Origin: Rivibacter subsaxonicus
Lineage (GTDB): Bacteria; Pseudomonadota; Gammaproteobacteria; Burkholderiales; Burkholderiaceae_C
Direction: 5' to 3'
NCBI RefSeq assembly: GCF_004217215.1
Contig: NZ_SHKP01000004.1
Span: 1,086,829 to 1,150,828, forward strand
DNA length: 64,000 nucleotides
The notes under the pieces are model-generated. The model was not told the DNA's origin. It saw only the letters and a list, made by a program, of their open reading frames with translations, and did no database searches. How positions within the stretch are numbered: the stretch's first letter is position 1; every line of letters starts with the position of its first letter. A program made the translations under genes and the position numbers. Shown here one piece after another: positions 55,226 to 63,065 of the stretch.

Positions 55226-55907
55226 CGCTAGACGAAGCTCCGACATCGGCATCGGCCGCCGCGGCCTTGACCGCCTGCAGTTCCCACAGCAGGTAGGGAC
55301 CGTGGCTCGGCGGCGGCACCGCCCGTCCTCGAAGCCGTCTGACGGCGTCTCGCACGGATCTGGCCAGGGGTGGCTTGGCGGCTGGCGGTGGTGGCGTCGG
55401 CGGCCGCGCCGTGTAGGCCTCCTGCACATGCACCCATTCGAGACGGCGCAGCTCGAACTGGCCCTCGAAGCCGTAGATGCTGGCCAGCGGCTTGGCGCCG
55501 CAAAAATACTCGTGGGTGCGCTCGGTGATGATGTTGACGTGGGTGGGGTCCTGGAACGCCTCGGCATGCGGATAGGCCGGGGTCACCGCATAGAGCAGGC
55601 CACCGGGCGCCAGCACGCGCCAGATCTCGCCCATCAGGCGCACGAAGGGGAAGATCGTGCCGCGCCCGTCCGCCGCCAGCATCAGGCGCGGCACATGCTC
55701 GATGAAGTCGAAGGCCGAGACCGAAGCGAAGCGATCGGACTCGAAGGGAATGGGCTCGATCGCCAGGTTGGCATGCCGGTACTCGAAGCCCTCGGTCGAC
55801 TGCATCGGGCGGATGTCGACGCCACAGAGCCGGACGCGCTCGTAGGGATTGCGCGGCCGCTTGCCGCAGCCGAGGTCCAGGTGCAGGTCGGGCAGGGCGT
55901 TGTTCAT
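55206..55907 (-). CDS. class I SAM-dependent methyltransferase
   Basis: 233-aa methyltransferase. The SAM-binding motif is LHLDLGCGKRPRNPY (motif I), with VDIRP and FDFIEHVPRL as later family motifs. The C-terminal 45 residues are Pro/Ala-rich and low in complexity. It may act on a sugar or glycolipid of the LPS/glycan locus; the substrate is inferred from position only. It overlaps the AhpD-like gene by ATGA (55907-55904). Confidence 0.82.
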   Translation of the reverse strand: MNNALPDLHLDLGCGKRPRNPYERVRLCGVDIRPMQSTEGFEYRHANLAIEPIPFESDRFASVSAFDFIEHVPRLMLAADGRGTIFPFVRLMGEIWRVLAPGGLLYAVTPAYPHAEAFQDPTHVNIITERTHEYFCGAKPLASIYGFEGQFELRRLEWVHVQEAYTARPPTPPPPAAKPPLARSVRDAVRRLRGRAVPPPSHGPYLLWELQAVKAAAADADVGASSSDVDAAR

Positions 55908-56509
55908 CGGTTGCCGCGGTCGGCGACCCGGGGCGCGCGGCCCATCAGGTAGAACTCGTCGTTCGGTCGCAGCGAGATCAGGTTGGCCATGCGGTTGGAC
56001 AGGCCGAACAGCGCGGTGATCGCCCCGATGTCCCAGATGTCCTCGTCGCTGAAGCCATGGCCTCGCAGCGCCTCGAAGTCGGACTCGCCGACGTTCTGCG
56101 CGTCGCTGCAGACCTTAAGCGCGAAGTCGATCATCGCCTGCTGGCGCGGGCTGAGGTCGGCCTTGGCCGGGTTGGTCGCGAGCTGGTCGGCGATCAGCGG
56201 GTTCTTCTCGACGATGCGCAGGATCGCGCCATGCGCCACCACGCAGTAGAGGCAGCGGTTCACGCCACTGGTGGCGACGATGATCATCTCCTTCTCGCCT
56301 TTGGTGAGTCCATGAGGTCCGGCGTCGCGCAGCAGCAGCGCATCGTGGTAGGCGAAGAAGGCACGGAACTCGTCGGGCCGGTGCGCGAAGCCCAGGAAGA
56401 CGTTGGGCACGAAGCCGGCCTTCTCCTGCACCGCGAGGATCTTCTCGCGGATGTCGGCCGGCAGGTTCTTGAGTTCGGGCACCGGATAACGGCTGATCGG
56501 GGGCTTCAT
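55904..56509 (-). CDS. AhpD-like carboxymuconolactone decarboxylase-family peroxidase
   Basis: 201-aa all-helical protein. The AhpD redox motif is CLYC with a nearby His (Cys86, Cys89, His93). It corresponds to the peroxidase-related family (uncharacterised peroxidase-related enzyme). Such proteins reduce peroxides through a lipoamide or thioredoxin-like partner. It is placed between msbA and the methyltransferase with 12 nt and ATGA junctions, an unusual neighbour for LPS genes. Confidence 0.85.
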   Translation of the reverse strand: MKPPISRYPVPELKNLPADIREKILAVQEKAGFVPNVFLGFAHRPDEFRAFFAYHDALLLRDAGPHGLTKGEKEMIIVATSGVNRCLYCVVAHGAILRIVEKNPLIADQLATNPAKADLSPRQQAMIDFALKVCSDAQNVGESDFEALRGHGFSDEDIWDIGAITALFGLSNRMANLISLRPNDEFYLMGRAPRVADRGNR

Positions 56510-56521
56510 CGGCGGTGCTCC

Positions 56522-58258
56522 TCAGGTCTTGAACTGCAGCGCGTGCAGGCGCGAGAACAGGCCGCCCCTGGCCAGCAGTTCGGCATGGGTGCCATGCTCG
56601 ACGACGCGACCCTGGTCGAGCACCACCACGCTGTCGGCCGCCTCGACGGTGGACAGCCGGTGCGCGATCACGATGGAGGTGCGGCCGACCATCAGCTTCT
56701 CGAGTGCGGCTTGGACCAGGCGCTCGCTCTCGCTGTCGAGCGCCGAGGTGGCCTCGTCGAGCAGCAGGATCGGCGCGTTCTTGTAGATCGCGCGCGCGAT
56801 CGCCAGTCGCTGGCGCTGGCCGCCCGAGAGTTCGCTGCCGTTGTGGCCGATCAGGCTGTCGATGCCGCGCGGCAGCGACTCGGCAAAGGCCAGCAGGTTG
56901 GCGCCGGCCAGGGCCTCCAGCACGCGTCCGCGGTCGAGCGTGTCGCCGAAGGCGACGTTGGCGGCCACGCTGTCGTTGAACAGGATCACCTCCTGGCTCA
57001 CCAGCGCGAACTGCTCGCGCAGCGCGCGCAGGTCCCAGTCGGACAGGGCCACGCCATCGAGCGTGATGCTGCCGCTGGTGGGTTCGAGGAAGCGCGGCAG
57101 CAGGTTGACCAGGGTCGACTTGCCGGCGCCCGAGGGACCGACCAGGGCCACCGTCTGGCCGGCTCGGATCTCGAGGTTCAGGTTCTGCAGTGCCGGCGAC
57201 TGGTCACTCTTGTAGACCAGGCTCACGTCGCGCAGTGCGATGTCGCCGCGCGCGCGACCGGGGGCATGCGTGCCACCGCTCTCGACCGGCGCGTGGTGGG
57301 CGAGGCTGAGTCCTCGCTGCACGGCGGCGAAGCCGCGCGTGATCGGCCCGGCCACCTCCGACAGGTGCTTGAGCGGGTTGATCAGCGCCACCATCGCGGT
57401 CACGTAGGCGACGAAGGCGCCGACGGTGCCGCCCTGGGCGCGGCTTTGCCACAGCGCCGCGACGATCACCGCCGACATCGCGCAAGCCGACAGCACCTGC
57501 GTGATCGGCGTCACCGCCGACGCCGCGACCGTGGCCTTCAGCGACAGGCTGCGCAGCAGCTGGCTGGCCCGGTTGAAGCGCTGGGTCTGCCCGGCCGCCG
57601 CGTTGTGCAGTCGCACCAGGCGCCAGGCGAGCACGTTTTCCTCGACCACGTAGGCCAGTTGGTCGGTCGCCTTCTGGCCGGCCACCGTGACGCTGTGCAT
57701 GCGCTTGCCGAAGATCCGCATCACCCACGCGACCACCGGGAACAGCACCGCGATGAACAGGGTCAGCTGCCAGTTGGTCCAGAGCAGGAAGCCGAGCAGC
57801 GCGATCACCGTGAGGCTGTCCTTGAGCAGGGTCTGCACCGCCCCGACCAGCAGCGTCGCCCCCATCTGCAATTCGTAGACGACGGTGTTGATCAGGCTGC
57901 TCGAGGTCTGCTCGACCATCAGGCTCGGCCGCGCCGCCAGCAGCCGCTCGAAGATCGCGCTGCGCATGCGCACGGTGCCGGCCTGGCCGGCCCAGGCCAG
58001 CGCGTAGTTGACGGCGAACCCGGCCACGCCGCGCACCGCGAACAGGCCGATGATCGTCACCGGAACCAGCCACAGCGCGAAGCCGTCGGCCTTGAATCCG
58101 CCATCGAGCAGCGGCTTCATCAGCCAGGCAATCGCGCTCTCGGTCGCGGCGCCGATGGCGGCGCCGATGGTCGCGGCCACGAAGGCCCAGCCGGTGCCGC
58201 CGAAGTAGGGCAGCACCTCGCGCAGCCGCTCGAGGTTGCCTGGATTCTTGTTGGACAT
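56522..58258 (-). CDS. msbA: lipid A ABC exporter MsbA
   Basis: 578-aa half-transporter that flips lipid A-core across the inner membrane. Six transmembrane helices occupy residues 20-310. The nucleotide-binding domain has Walker A VGPSGAGKST, signature LSGGQRQRLAIARA and Walker B ILLLDEATSALD. Length and layout match MsbA. It is first in a minus-strand unit and is divergent from a WaaE-like glycosyltransferase, which supports its place in the LPS pathway. LpxK is not adjacent. Confidence 0.93.
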   Translation of the reverse strand: MSNKNPGNLERLREVLPYFGGTGWAFVAATIGAAIGAATESAIAWLMKPLLDGGFKADGFALWLVPVTIIGLFAVRGVAGFAVNYALAWAGQAGTVRMRSAIFERLLAARPSLMVEQTSSSLINTVVYELQMGATLLVGAVQTLLKDSLTVIALLGFLLWTNWQLTLFIAVLFPVVAWVMRIFGKRMHSVTVAGQKATDQLAYVVEENVLAWRLVRLHNAAAGQTQRFNRASQLLRSLSLKATVAASAVTPITQVLSACAMSAVIVAALWQSRAQGGTVGAFVAYVTAMVALINPLKHLSEVAGPITRGFAAVQRGLSLAHHAPVESGGTHAPGRARGDIALRDVSLVYKSDQSPALQNLNLEIRAGQTVALVGPSGAGKSTLVNLLPRFLEPTSGSITLDGVALSDWDLRALREQFALVSQEVILFNDSVAANVAFGDTLDRGRVLEALAGANLLAFAESLPRGIDSLIGHNGSELSGGQRQRLAIARAIYKNAPILLLDEATSALDSESERLVQAALEKLMVGRTSIVIAHRLSTVEAADSVVVLDQGRVVEHGTHAELLARGGLFSRLHALQFKT

Positions 58259-58391
58259 GCGTGGGTGGCAGAGCCCGTCGACGGGCAGTCGCTCGGATTA
58301 TGCGGGGCTGCCTGTGGTGGGCTGCCTACAATGGCGGCCTGTCCCTACACCGGCCGGCCGCTGTGCCGGCCGCTCCGCGCCCGGCCCGCGC

Positions 58392-59222
58392 ATGCGCCTT
58401 TCCGTCGTCCTGATCACGAAGAACGAAGCCCGCCACATCGAGGCCTGCTTGGCCTCGGTGGGCTTTGCCGACGAATGGATCGTGGTCGATTCCGGCAGCA
58501 GCGACGGCACCCAGGAACTGGCACGCCGCGCCGGCGCCCGCGTCATCGAAACCAGCGACTGGCCCGGCTTCGGCCCGCAGAAGAACCGCGCGCTGGCGGC
58601 GGCCAGCGGCGACTGGGTCTTCAGCATCGACGCCGACGAGCGCGCGAGCCCGGAACTGGCCGCCTCGATCCGCGCCGCGATGGCCGCCGCGGCCGGCCCG
58701 GCGAGCTACAAGGTGTCACGACTTTCATCCTTCTGTGGCGAGTGGATCCGCCATGGCGACTGGTATCCTGACGATGTGCTGCGACTGTTCCGACGCGGCT
58801 CGGCGCGCTTCAGCGACGACCTCGTCCACGAGCAGGTGCTGGCCGACGGTCCGGTCGGCCGACTCGACGGCGAGTTGTTGCACGAGAGCCAGCCGAGCCT
58901 GGAGTCCTGCCTCGACAAGTTGAACCGCTACACGAGCGGGCGCGCGCTGCAGCTGCACCGCGCCGGCCGCTCGGGCAGCCTGTCGAAGGCGATCGCGCAC
59001 GGCCTCTGGGCCTTCCTGCGCAGCTACGTCTTCAAGCGCGGCTTTCTCGACGGGCGCATGGGCTTCGTGGTCGCGTTCAGCATTGCCGAAGGCACCTACT
59101 ACCGCTATCTCAAGATCTGGCTGCTGGCGCGCGGCCCGGGCCCCGCGAGCCTGCCGCCGGCAGCCACGACCCACCTTTCACACGGAACTCAGTCGCCGTC
59201 CTCGGCCTCGACCACCGCATGA
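58392..59222 (+). CDS. LPS core family 2 glycosyltransferase (WaaE/KdtX-like)
   Basis: 276-aa GT2 enzyme. LSVVLITKNEARHIEACLAS and IVVDSGSSDGT are diagnostic of the WaaE/KdtX glucosyltransferase family. The metal motif is FSIDADERAS, and the acceptor region includes YPDDVLRLFRRG. It probably transfers a sugar to inner-core heptose or Kdo. The gene's stop overlaps the tolB start by ATGA (59219-59222), linking envelope glycan and Tol functions in one transcript. Confidence 0.87.
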   Translation: MRLSVVLITKNEARHIEACLASVGFADEWIVVDSGSSDGTQELARRAGARVIETSDWPGFGPQKNRALAAASGDWVFSIDADERASPELAASIRAAMAAAAGPASYKVSRLSSFCGEWIRHGDWYPDDVLRLFRRGSARFSDDLVHEQVLADGPVGRLDGELLHESQPSLESCLDKLNRYTSGRALQLHRAGRSGSLSKAIAHGLWAFLRSYVFKRGFLDGRMGFVVAFSIAEGTYYRYLKIWLLARGPGPASLPPAATTHLSHGTQSPSSASTTA

Positions 59223-60532
59223 CCGATTCCTCCTCGATGTTTTCGATGTCCGCCAGCGCGGCGCAGTTCTCGCGCCGCGCCCTGCTGGCGCTGCCGCTGG
59301 CAGCGGTCGTCCCGGCGGCGCTGGCGCAGTTCAGGGTCGAGATCGCCGGCGTCGGCGCGACCCAGCTTCCGATCGCGGTGAGCAAGTTCCGCGGCGAGGA
59401 CGGCGCGCCGCAGCCGGTGGGCGCGATCATCCGCGCCAACCTCGAGCGCAGCGGCTTCTTCAAGCCGGTCGACACCGGCAGCGCCGCGCTCGACGAAGGC
59501 TCGCAGCCCTCGATGAGCGAGTGGCGCGGCCGCGGCGCCGACGCGCTGGTGGCCGGCTCGGTGACGCGCCTGGCCGACGGCCGCTACGACGTGCGCTACC
59601 GGCTCTGGGACGTGGTGCAGGGGCGCGACCTCGGCGGTGCCAGCTTCGCGGTGACGCCGGCCGACCTGCGCCTGACCGCGCACCAGATCTCGGATGCGAT
59701 CTACGAGAAGCTGACCGGCGAGAAGGGCGTGTTCTCGACCCGCATCGCCTACGTCACCAAGGCCGGCCCGCGCTACACGCTGTGGGTCGCCGATGCCGAC
59801 GGCGAGGGCGGCCAGAGCGCGCTCGGCAGCCCCGAGCCGATCATCTCGCCGGCCTGGGCGCCGGACGGCCGCGAGCTTGCCTACGTTTCCTTCGAGCAGC
59901 GCAAGCCGGTGGTCTACGTGCAGGACGTGGCCAGCGGCAAGCGGCGCACGCTGGCCAACTTCCGCGGCTCCAACAGCGCGCCGGCCTGGGCGCCGGACGG
60001 CCGCAGCCTGGTCGTGACGCTGACCCGCGAGGGCGGCTCGCAGCTCTACTCGATCAGCCGCGACGGCGGCGAACCACGGCGCCTGACCAACAGCGGCTCG
60101 ATCGACACCGAGGCCACTTTCACGCTGGACGGCAAGACGATCTATTTCACCAGCGATCGTGGCGGCAGCCCGCAGATCTACCGCATGCCGGCCGGCGGCG
60201 GCGCGGCCGAGCGCGTCACCTTCAACGGCGCCTACAACGTGAGCCCGGCGATCAGTCCGGATGGCCGCTCGATGGTCTACATCGCGCGCGACGGCGGCAA
60301 CTTCCGCACCCAGATCATGGATCTGGCGAGCGGCAACTCGCGCCTGATCAGCGATACCAGCGACGACGAGAGCCCGAGCTTCGCTCCCAACGGCCGGCTC
60401 GTGATGTACGCCTCGCGCGTCCAGGGCCGCGATGTGCTCGTGACGAGCACGCTCGATGGCCGGATCAAGGCGCGGCTCGTCCAGACCCAGGCCGACGTGC
60501 GCGAGCCGCACTGGGGCCCCTTCGGTCGCTGA
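59219..60532 (+). CDS. tolB: Tol-Pal system beta-propeller protein TolB
   Basis: 437-aa periplasmic TolB. The signal region is SRRALLALPLAAVVPAALAQ; it carries a twin-arginine-like SRR but otherwise looks Sec-type. The N-terminal domain is at residues 37-170 and the six-bladed propeller follows, with the recurring motif WAPDGRSLV and LSISPDGRSM-like repeats (AISPDGRSMVY). It binds Pal and maintains outer-membrane integrity. No tolQ, tolR or tolA is present upstream; a glycosyltransferase is there instead. Confidence 0.94.
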   Translation: MTDSSSMFSMSASAAQFSRRALLALPLAAVVPAALAQFRVEIAGVGATQLPIAVSKFRGEDGAPQPVGAIIRANLERSGFFKPVDTGSAALDEGSQPSMSEWRGRGADALVAGSVTRLADGRYDVRYRLWDVVQGRDLGGASFAVTPADLRLTAHQISDAIYEKLTGEKGVFSTRIAYVTKAGPRYTLWVADADGEGGQSALGSPEPIISPAWAPDGRELAYVSFEQRKPVVYVQDVASGKRRTLANFRGSNSAPAWAPDGRSLVVTLTREGGSQLYSISRDGGEPRRLTNSGSIDTEATFTLDGKTIYFTSDRGGSPQIYRMPAGGGAAERVTFNGAYNVSPAISPDGRSMVYIARDGGNFRTQIMDLASGNSRLISDTSDDESPSFAPNGRLVMYASRVQGRDVLVTSTLDGRIKARLVQTQADVREPHWGPFGR

Positions 60533-60591
60533 GCCGGCGCCCGGACGCTTCTTTTCCCTTTTTTCTTCTTCATCATTTCACGGAGGCACAG

Positions 60592-61140
60592 ATGCACCCA
60601 ACCCTTTCCATCCGACGCTTCGCCGCCTCCGGCCTGGCCATTGCCGCCGCGCTCGCGCTGGCGGCCTGCAGTTCGCCGGTCAAGCTCGACGAGCAGGTGC
60701 CGGTCGAGACCCGCTCCACCACGCCGTCTGGCAGCGGCAACGGCAGCGCCGGCGGTGCGCCCGCCTCGCAGGTCGGCAGCGTCGACCTGTCGGCGCAGGA
60801 CCCCGGCGCCAAGTTCGGCCGCGTGATCCTGTTCGATTTCGATGCCTATGTGGTCAAGGACGAGTTCCGTCCGCTGGTCGAGGGCTATGCCAAGGCGCTC
60901 AACGCCGATCGCAAGAAGAACATCGTGATCGAAGGCCACACCGACGATCGCGGCAGCCGCGAGTACAACCTGGCGCTCGGCCAGCGCCGCTCGGAAGCCG
61001 TGGTGCGCGCCCTCACGCTGCTCGGCGTGCAGCCGAACCAGGCCGAGCCGGTGAGCTATGGCAAGGAGCGCCCGGTCGATCCGGCTCAGAACGAAGCGGC
61101 GTGGGCCAAGAACCGCCGTGCCGAACTGCGGAGCAAGTAA
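60592..61140 (+). CDS. pal: peptidoglycan-associated lipoprotein Pal
   Basis: 182-aa outer-membrane lipoprotein. The lipobox is LALAACSS with lipidated Cys26, and a Ser/Gly-rich linker follows. The OmpA-like peptidoglycan-binding domain (residues 70-182) has VIEGHTDDRGSREYNLALGQRR and YGKERPVDP. A GGAGG Shine-Dalgarno lies 6 nt before the ATG. It is 59 nt after tolB and 1 nt before cpoB. Confidence 0.96.
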   Translation: MHPTLSIRRFAASGLAIAAALALAACSSPVKLDEQVPVETRSTTPSGSGNGSAGGAPASQVGSVDLSAQDPGAKFGRVILFDFDAYVVKDEFRPLVEGYAKALNADRKKNIVIEGHTDDRGSREYNLALGQRRSEAVVRALTLLGVQPNQAEPVSYGKERPVDPAQNEAAWAKNRRAELRSK

Positions 61141-61141
61141 G

Positions 61142-61918
61142 GTGAGGCCGCTTGCTGCTGTGGTGCGCGCGGTTGCCGCGGCCGCCGCGCTGGCCGCGCT
61201 GGTTGGTCCAGCCAGCGCCGGGCTCTTCGACGACGACGAGGCGCGGCGCGCGATCCTCGATCTGCGCGCGCGCATCGACCAGAGCCAGAAGGCCTCCGAG
61301 ACGCGCGATGCCGACCTGGCCGAGCAGTTGCGCCAGACGCGCGCCGGCGTGCTCGAGCTCAACAACCTGATCGAGAAGCTGCGCACCGAGCTGGCGCAGC
61401 TGCGCGGCAGCAACGAGCAGCTTCAGCGAGAGGTGGCCGAGCTGCAGCGTCGCCAGAAGGACGTGCAGACCGGCATCGACGAGCGGCTGCGCAGCTTCGA
61501 GCCGCAGAAGGTGGCGGTCGATGGTCGCGAGTTCAGTGCCACGCCCGACGAGACGCGCCTCTACAACGACGCGCTCGGCCTGCTGCGCGGCGGCGACTTC
61601 GCCGGCGCCGGTGCCGCCTTCGCGGCGTTCCAGAAGCGCTTCCCGAATAGCGGCTACGCACCGAGCGTGCATTACTGGCTCGGCAACGCGCAGTACGGCA
61701 AGCGCGAGTACCAGGCGGCGATTGCGAGCTTCCGCTCGCTGCTGGCCGCGGCCCCTGACCACCTGCGTGCGCCCGAGGCCCAGCTCGCCATCGCGAACTG
61801 CCAGATCGAGCTGAAGGACGCCAAGTCGGCGCGCCGCACGCTCGAGGAACTGCAGAAGACCTACCCGAAGAGCGAGGCCGCGCAGGCCGCGCGCGAGCGC
61901 CTCGCGTCGCTGAAGTAG
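61142..61918 (+). CDS. cpoB: Tol-Pal coordination protein CpoB (YbgF)
   Basis: 258-aa periplasmic protein. The signal peptide is RAVAAAAALAALVGPASA. A trimerising coiled coil (residues 40-120, LNNLIEKLRTELAQLRGSN) is followed by TPR repeats with DYNDALGLL-like (LYNDALGLLRGGDF) and YWLGNAQYGKREYQAAI. It links Tol-Pal with peptidoglycan synthesis. The start is GTG 61142, 1 nt after pal. Confidence 0.9.
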   Translation: MRPLAAVVRAVAAAAALAALVGPASAGLFDDDEARRAILDLRARIDQSQKASETRDADLAEQLRQTRAGVLELNNLIEKLRTELAQLRGSNEQLQREVAELQRRQKDVQTGIDERLRSFEPQKVAVDGREFSATPDETRLYNDALGLLRGGDFAGAGAAFAAFQKRFPNSGYAPSVHYWLGNAQYGKREYQAAIASFRSLLAAAPDHLRAPEAQLAIANCQIELKDAKSARRTLEELQKTYPKSEAAQAARERLASLK

Positions 61919-61927
61919 CCACCCGCG

Positions 61928-62737
61928 ATGAATGCCGCGCTGCCGATGGACCTGGTGGTGGGCGCCGACCTCGAACGCCGCTTCGGCGGCCTGCGGCGCC
62001 TGTACGGCGATGCCGGCTACGCGCGGCTGCGCGCGGCGCGGGTGGCGGTGGTCGGTGTCGGTGGCGTCGGCTCCTGGGCCGCGGAGGCGCTGGCACGCAG
62101 CGGCGTGGCCGAGCTGACGCTGGTCGACCTCGACCACGTGGCCGAGTCCAACATCAACCGCCAGGTCCACGCGCTCGAGGCCACGCTCGGCCAGGCCAAG
62201 GTGCTGGCGCTGCGGGATCGCATTGCCGGCATCCATCCGGGTTGCGTCGTGCATGCGGTCGAGGCCTTCGTCGGCGACGCGGACGCGACACCGTGGCCCG
62301 CGCTGCTGCCGGCGCCGGTTGATGTCGTCATCGATGCCTGCGACGCGCCGCGCGCCAAGACGCTGATCGCGGCCTGGGCGCTACAGACGCGTTCGCCGCT
62401 GGTGATCGTCGGCGCCGCCGGCGGCAAGCGGCAGGCGCAGCGGGTCGCGGTCGACGACCTTGCACGGGTCACGCACGATCCGCTGCTCGCCTCGCTGCGC
62501 CAGCGCCTGCGACGCGAGCATGGTGCCGCGCGCAGCGGCACGATCGGCCTGGCTTGCGTCTACACCGACGAACCGGTCAGGCGACCGGATGGCGAATGCG
62601 AGGTCGACGGCAGCCTCAACTGCGCGGGCTACGGCTCGGTGGTCACGGTCACCGCGAGCTTCGGCCTGGTCGCGGCCAACGTGGCGATCGAGCAGATTGT
62701 CAATTCACGGCTCGAAGGGCTTGAGTCGACTCCGTGA
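61928..62737 (+). CDS. tcdA: tRNA threonylcarbamoyladenosine dehydratase TcdA
   Basis: 269-aa E1-like ThiF-family protein that cyclises t6A37 to ct6A in tRNAs. The ATP-binding motif is VAVVGVGGVGSWAAEAL (residues 39-55), with TLVDLDHVAESNINRQ as the family adenylation motif. The catalytic Cys is probably in IGLACVYTDEP. It begins 9 nt after cpoB. Its 3' end contains the -35 element of the tRNA promoter. Confidence 0.88.
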   Translation: MNAALPMDLVVGADLERRFGGLRRLYGDAGYARLRAARVAVVGVGGVGSWAAEALARSGVAELTLVDLDHVAESNINRQVHALEATLGQAKVLALRDRIAGIHPGCVVHAVEAFVGDADATPWPALLPAPVDVVIDACDAPRAKTLIAAWALQTRSPLVIVGAAGGKRQAQRVAVDDLARVTHDPLLASLRQRLRREHGAARSGTIGLACVYTDEPVRRPDGECEVDGSLNCAGYGSVVTVTASFGLVAANVAIEQIVNSRLEGLESTP

Positions 62738-62750
62738 GTGTGGTTATACT
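62721..62750 (+). promoter_or_regulatory. sigma-70 promoter for the tRNA-Lys pair
   Basis: TTGAGT at 62721-62726 (-35) and TATACT at 62745-62750 (-10) are separated by 18 bp, close to consensus. The tRNA starts 12 nt after the -10. The -35 lies in the last codons of tcdA. Confidence 0.7.
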
Positions 62751-62762
62751 AGCGGGCTCGCT

Positions 62763-62838
62763 GGGTTGTTAGCTCAGTTGGTAGAGCAGCGGACTTTTAA
62801 TCCGTAGGTCGTGGGTTCGAGTCCCGCACAACCCACCA
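62763..62838 (+). tRNA. tRNA-Lys (anticodon TTT)
   Basis: 76-nt cloverleaf with encoded CCA. The acceptor stem GGGTTGT pairs fully with ACAACCC. The D arm is AGCTCAGTTGGTAGAGCA, the anticodon loop CTTTTAA has anticodon TTT at 62796-62798, and the T loop is GTTCGAG. Discriminator A fits lysine. It is followed 44 nt later by a second tRNA-Lys. Confidence 0.97.
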
Positions 62839-62882
62839 CCGACGGACCCACTGTCCGCGGCGCAGGCTTCAGAAAAGTTTCA

Positions 62883-62958
62883 GGGCTCTTAGCTCAGTTG
62901 GTAGAGCAGCGGACTCTTAATCCGTAGGTCGAGTGTTCGAGTCACTCAGGGCCCACCA
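62883..62958 (+). tRNA. tRNA-Lys (anticodon CTT)
   Basis: 76-nt cloverleaf with encoded CCA. The acceptor GGGCTCT pairs with AGGGCCC, with one T-G wobble. The D arm and anticodon stem are identical to the upstream tRNA. The anticodon loop CTCTTAA has anticodon CTT at 62916-62918, which reads AAG. The T arm differs from the first copy (GAGTGTTCGAGTCACTC against GTGGGTTCGAGTCCCGC). Confidence 0.97.
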
Positions 62959-62967
62959 GAAAAGCGA

Positions 62968-63000
62968 ACGGCTAGCAGGTAGACACCTGCTGGCCGTTTT
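62968..63000 (+). terminator. intrinsic terminator after the tRNA-Lys pair
   Basis: A 13-bp stem (62968-62980 with 62985-62997, one T-G wobble) closes a 4-nt loop and is followed by TTTTGCTTTG. It ends the tRNA transcript 9 nt after the CCA of the second tRNA. Confidence 0.85.
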
Positions 63001-63065
63001 GCTTTGTGCCGCGCTTGGCGATAACCAGCATGGTCGCGCGCGGCGGCGCCGACAGAATCGGCGCC

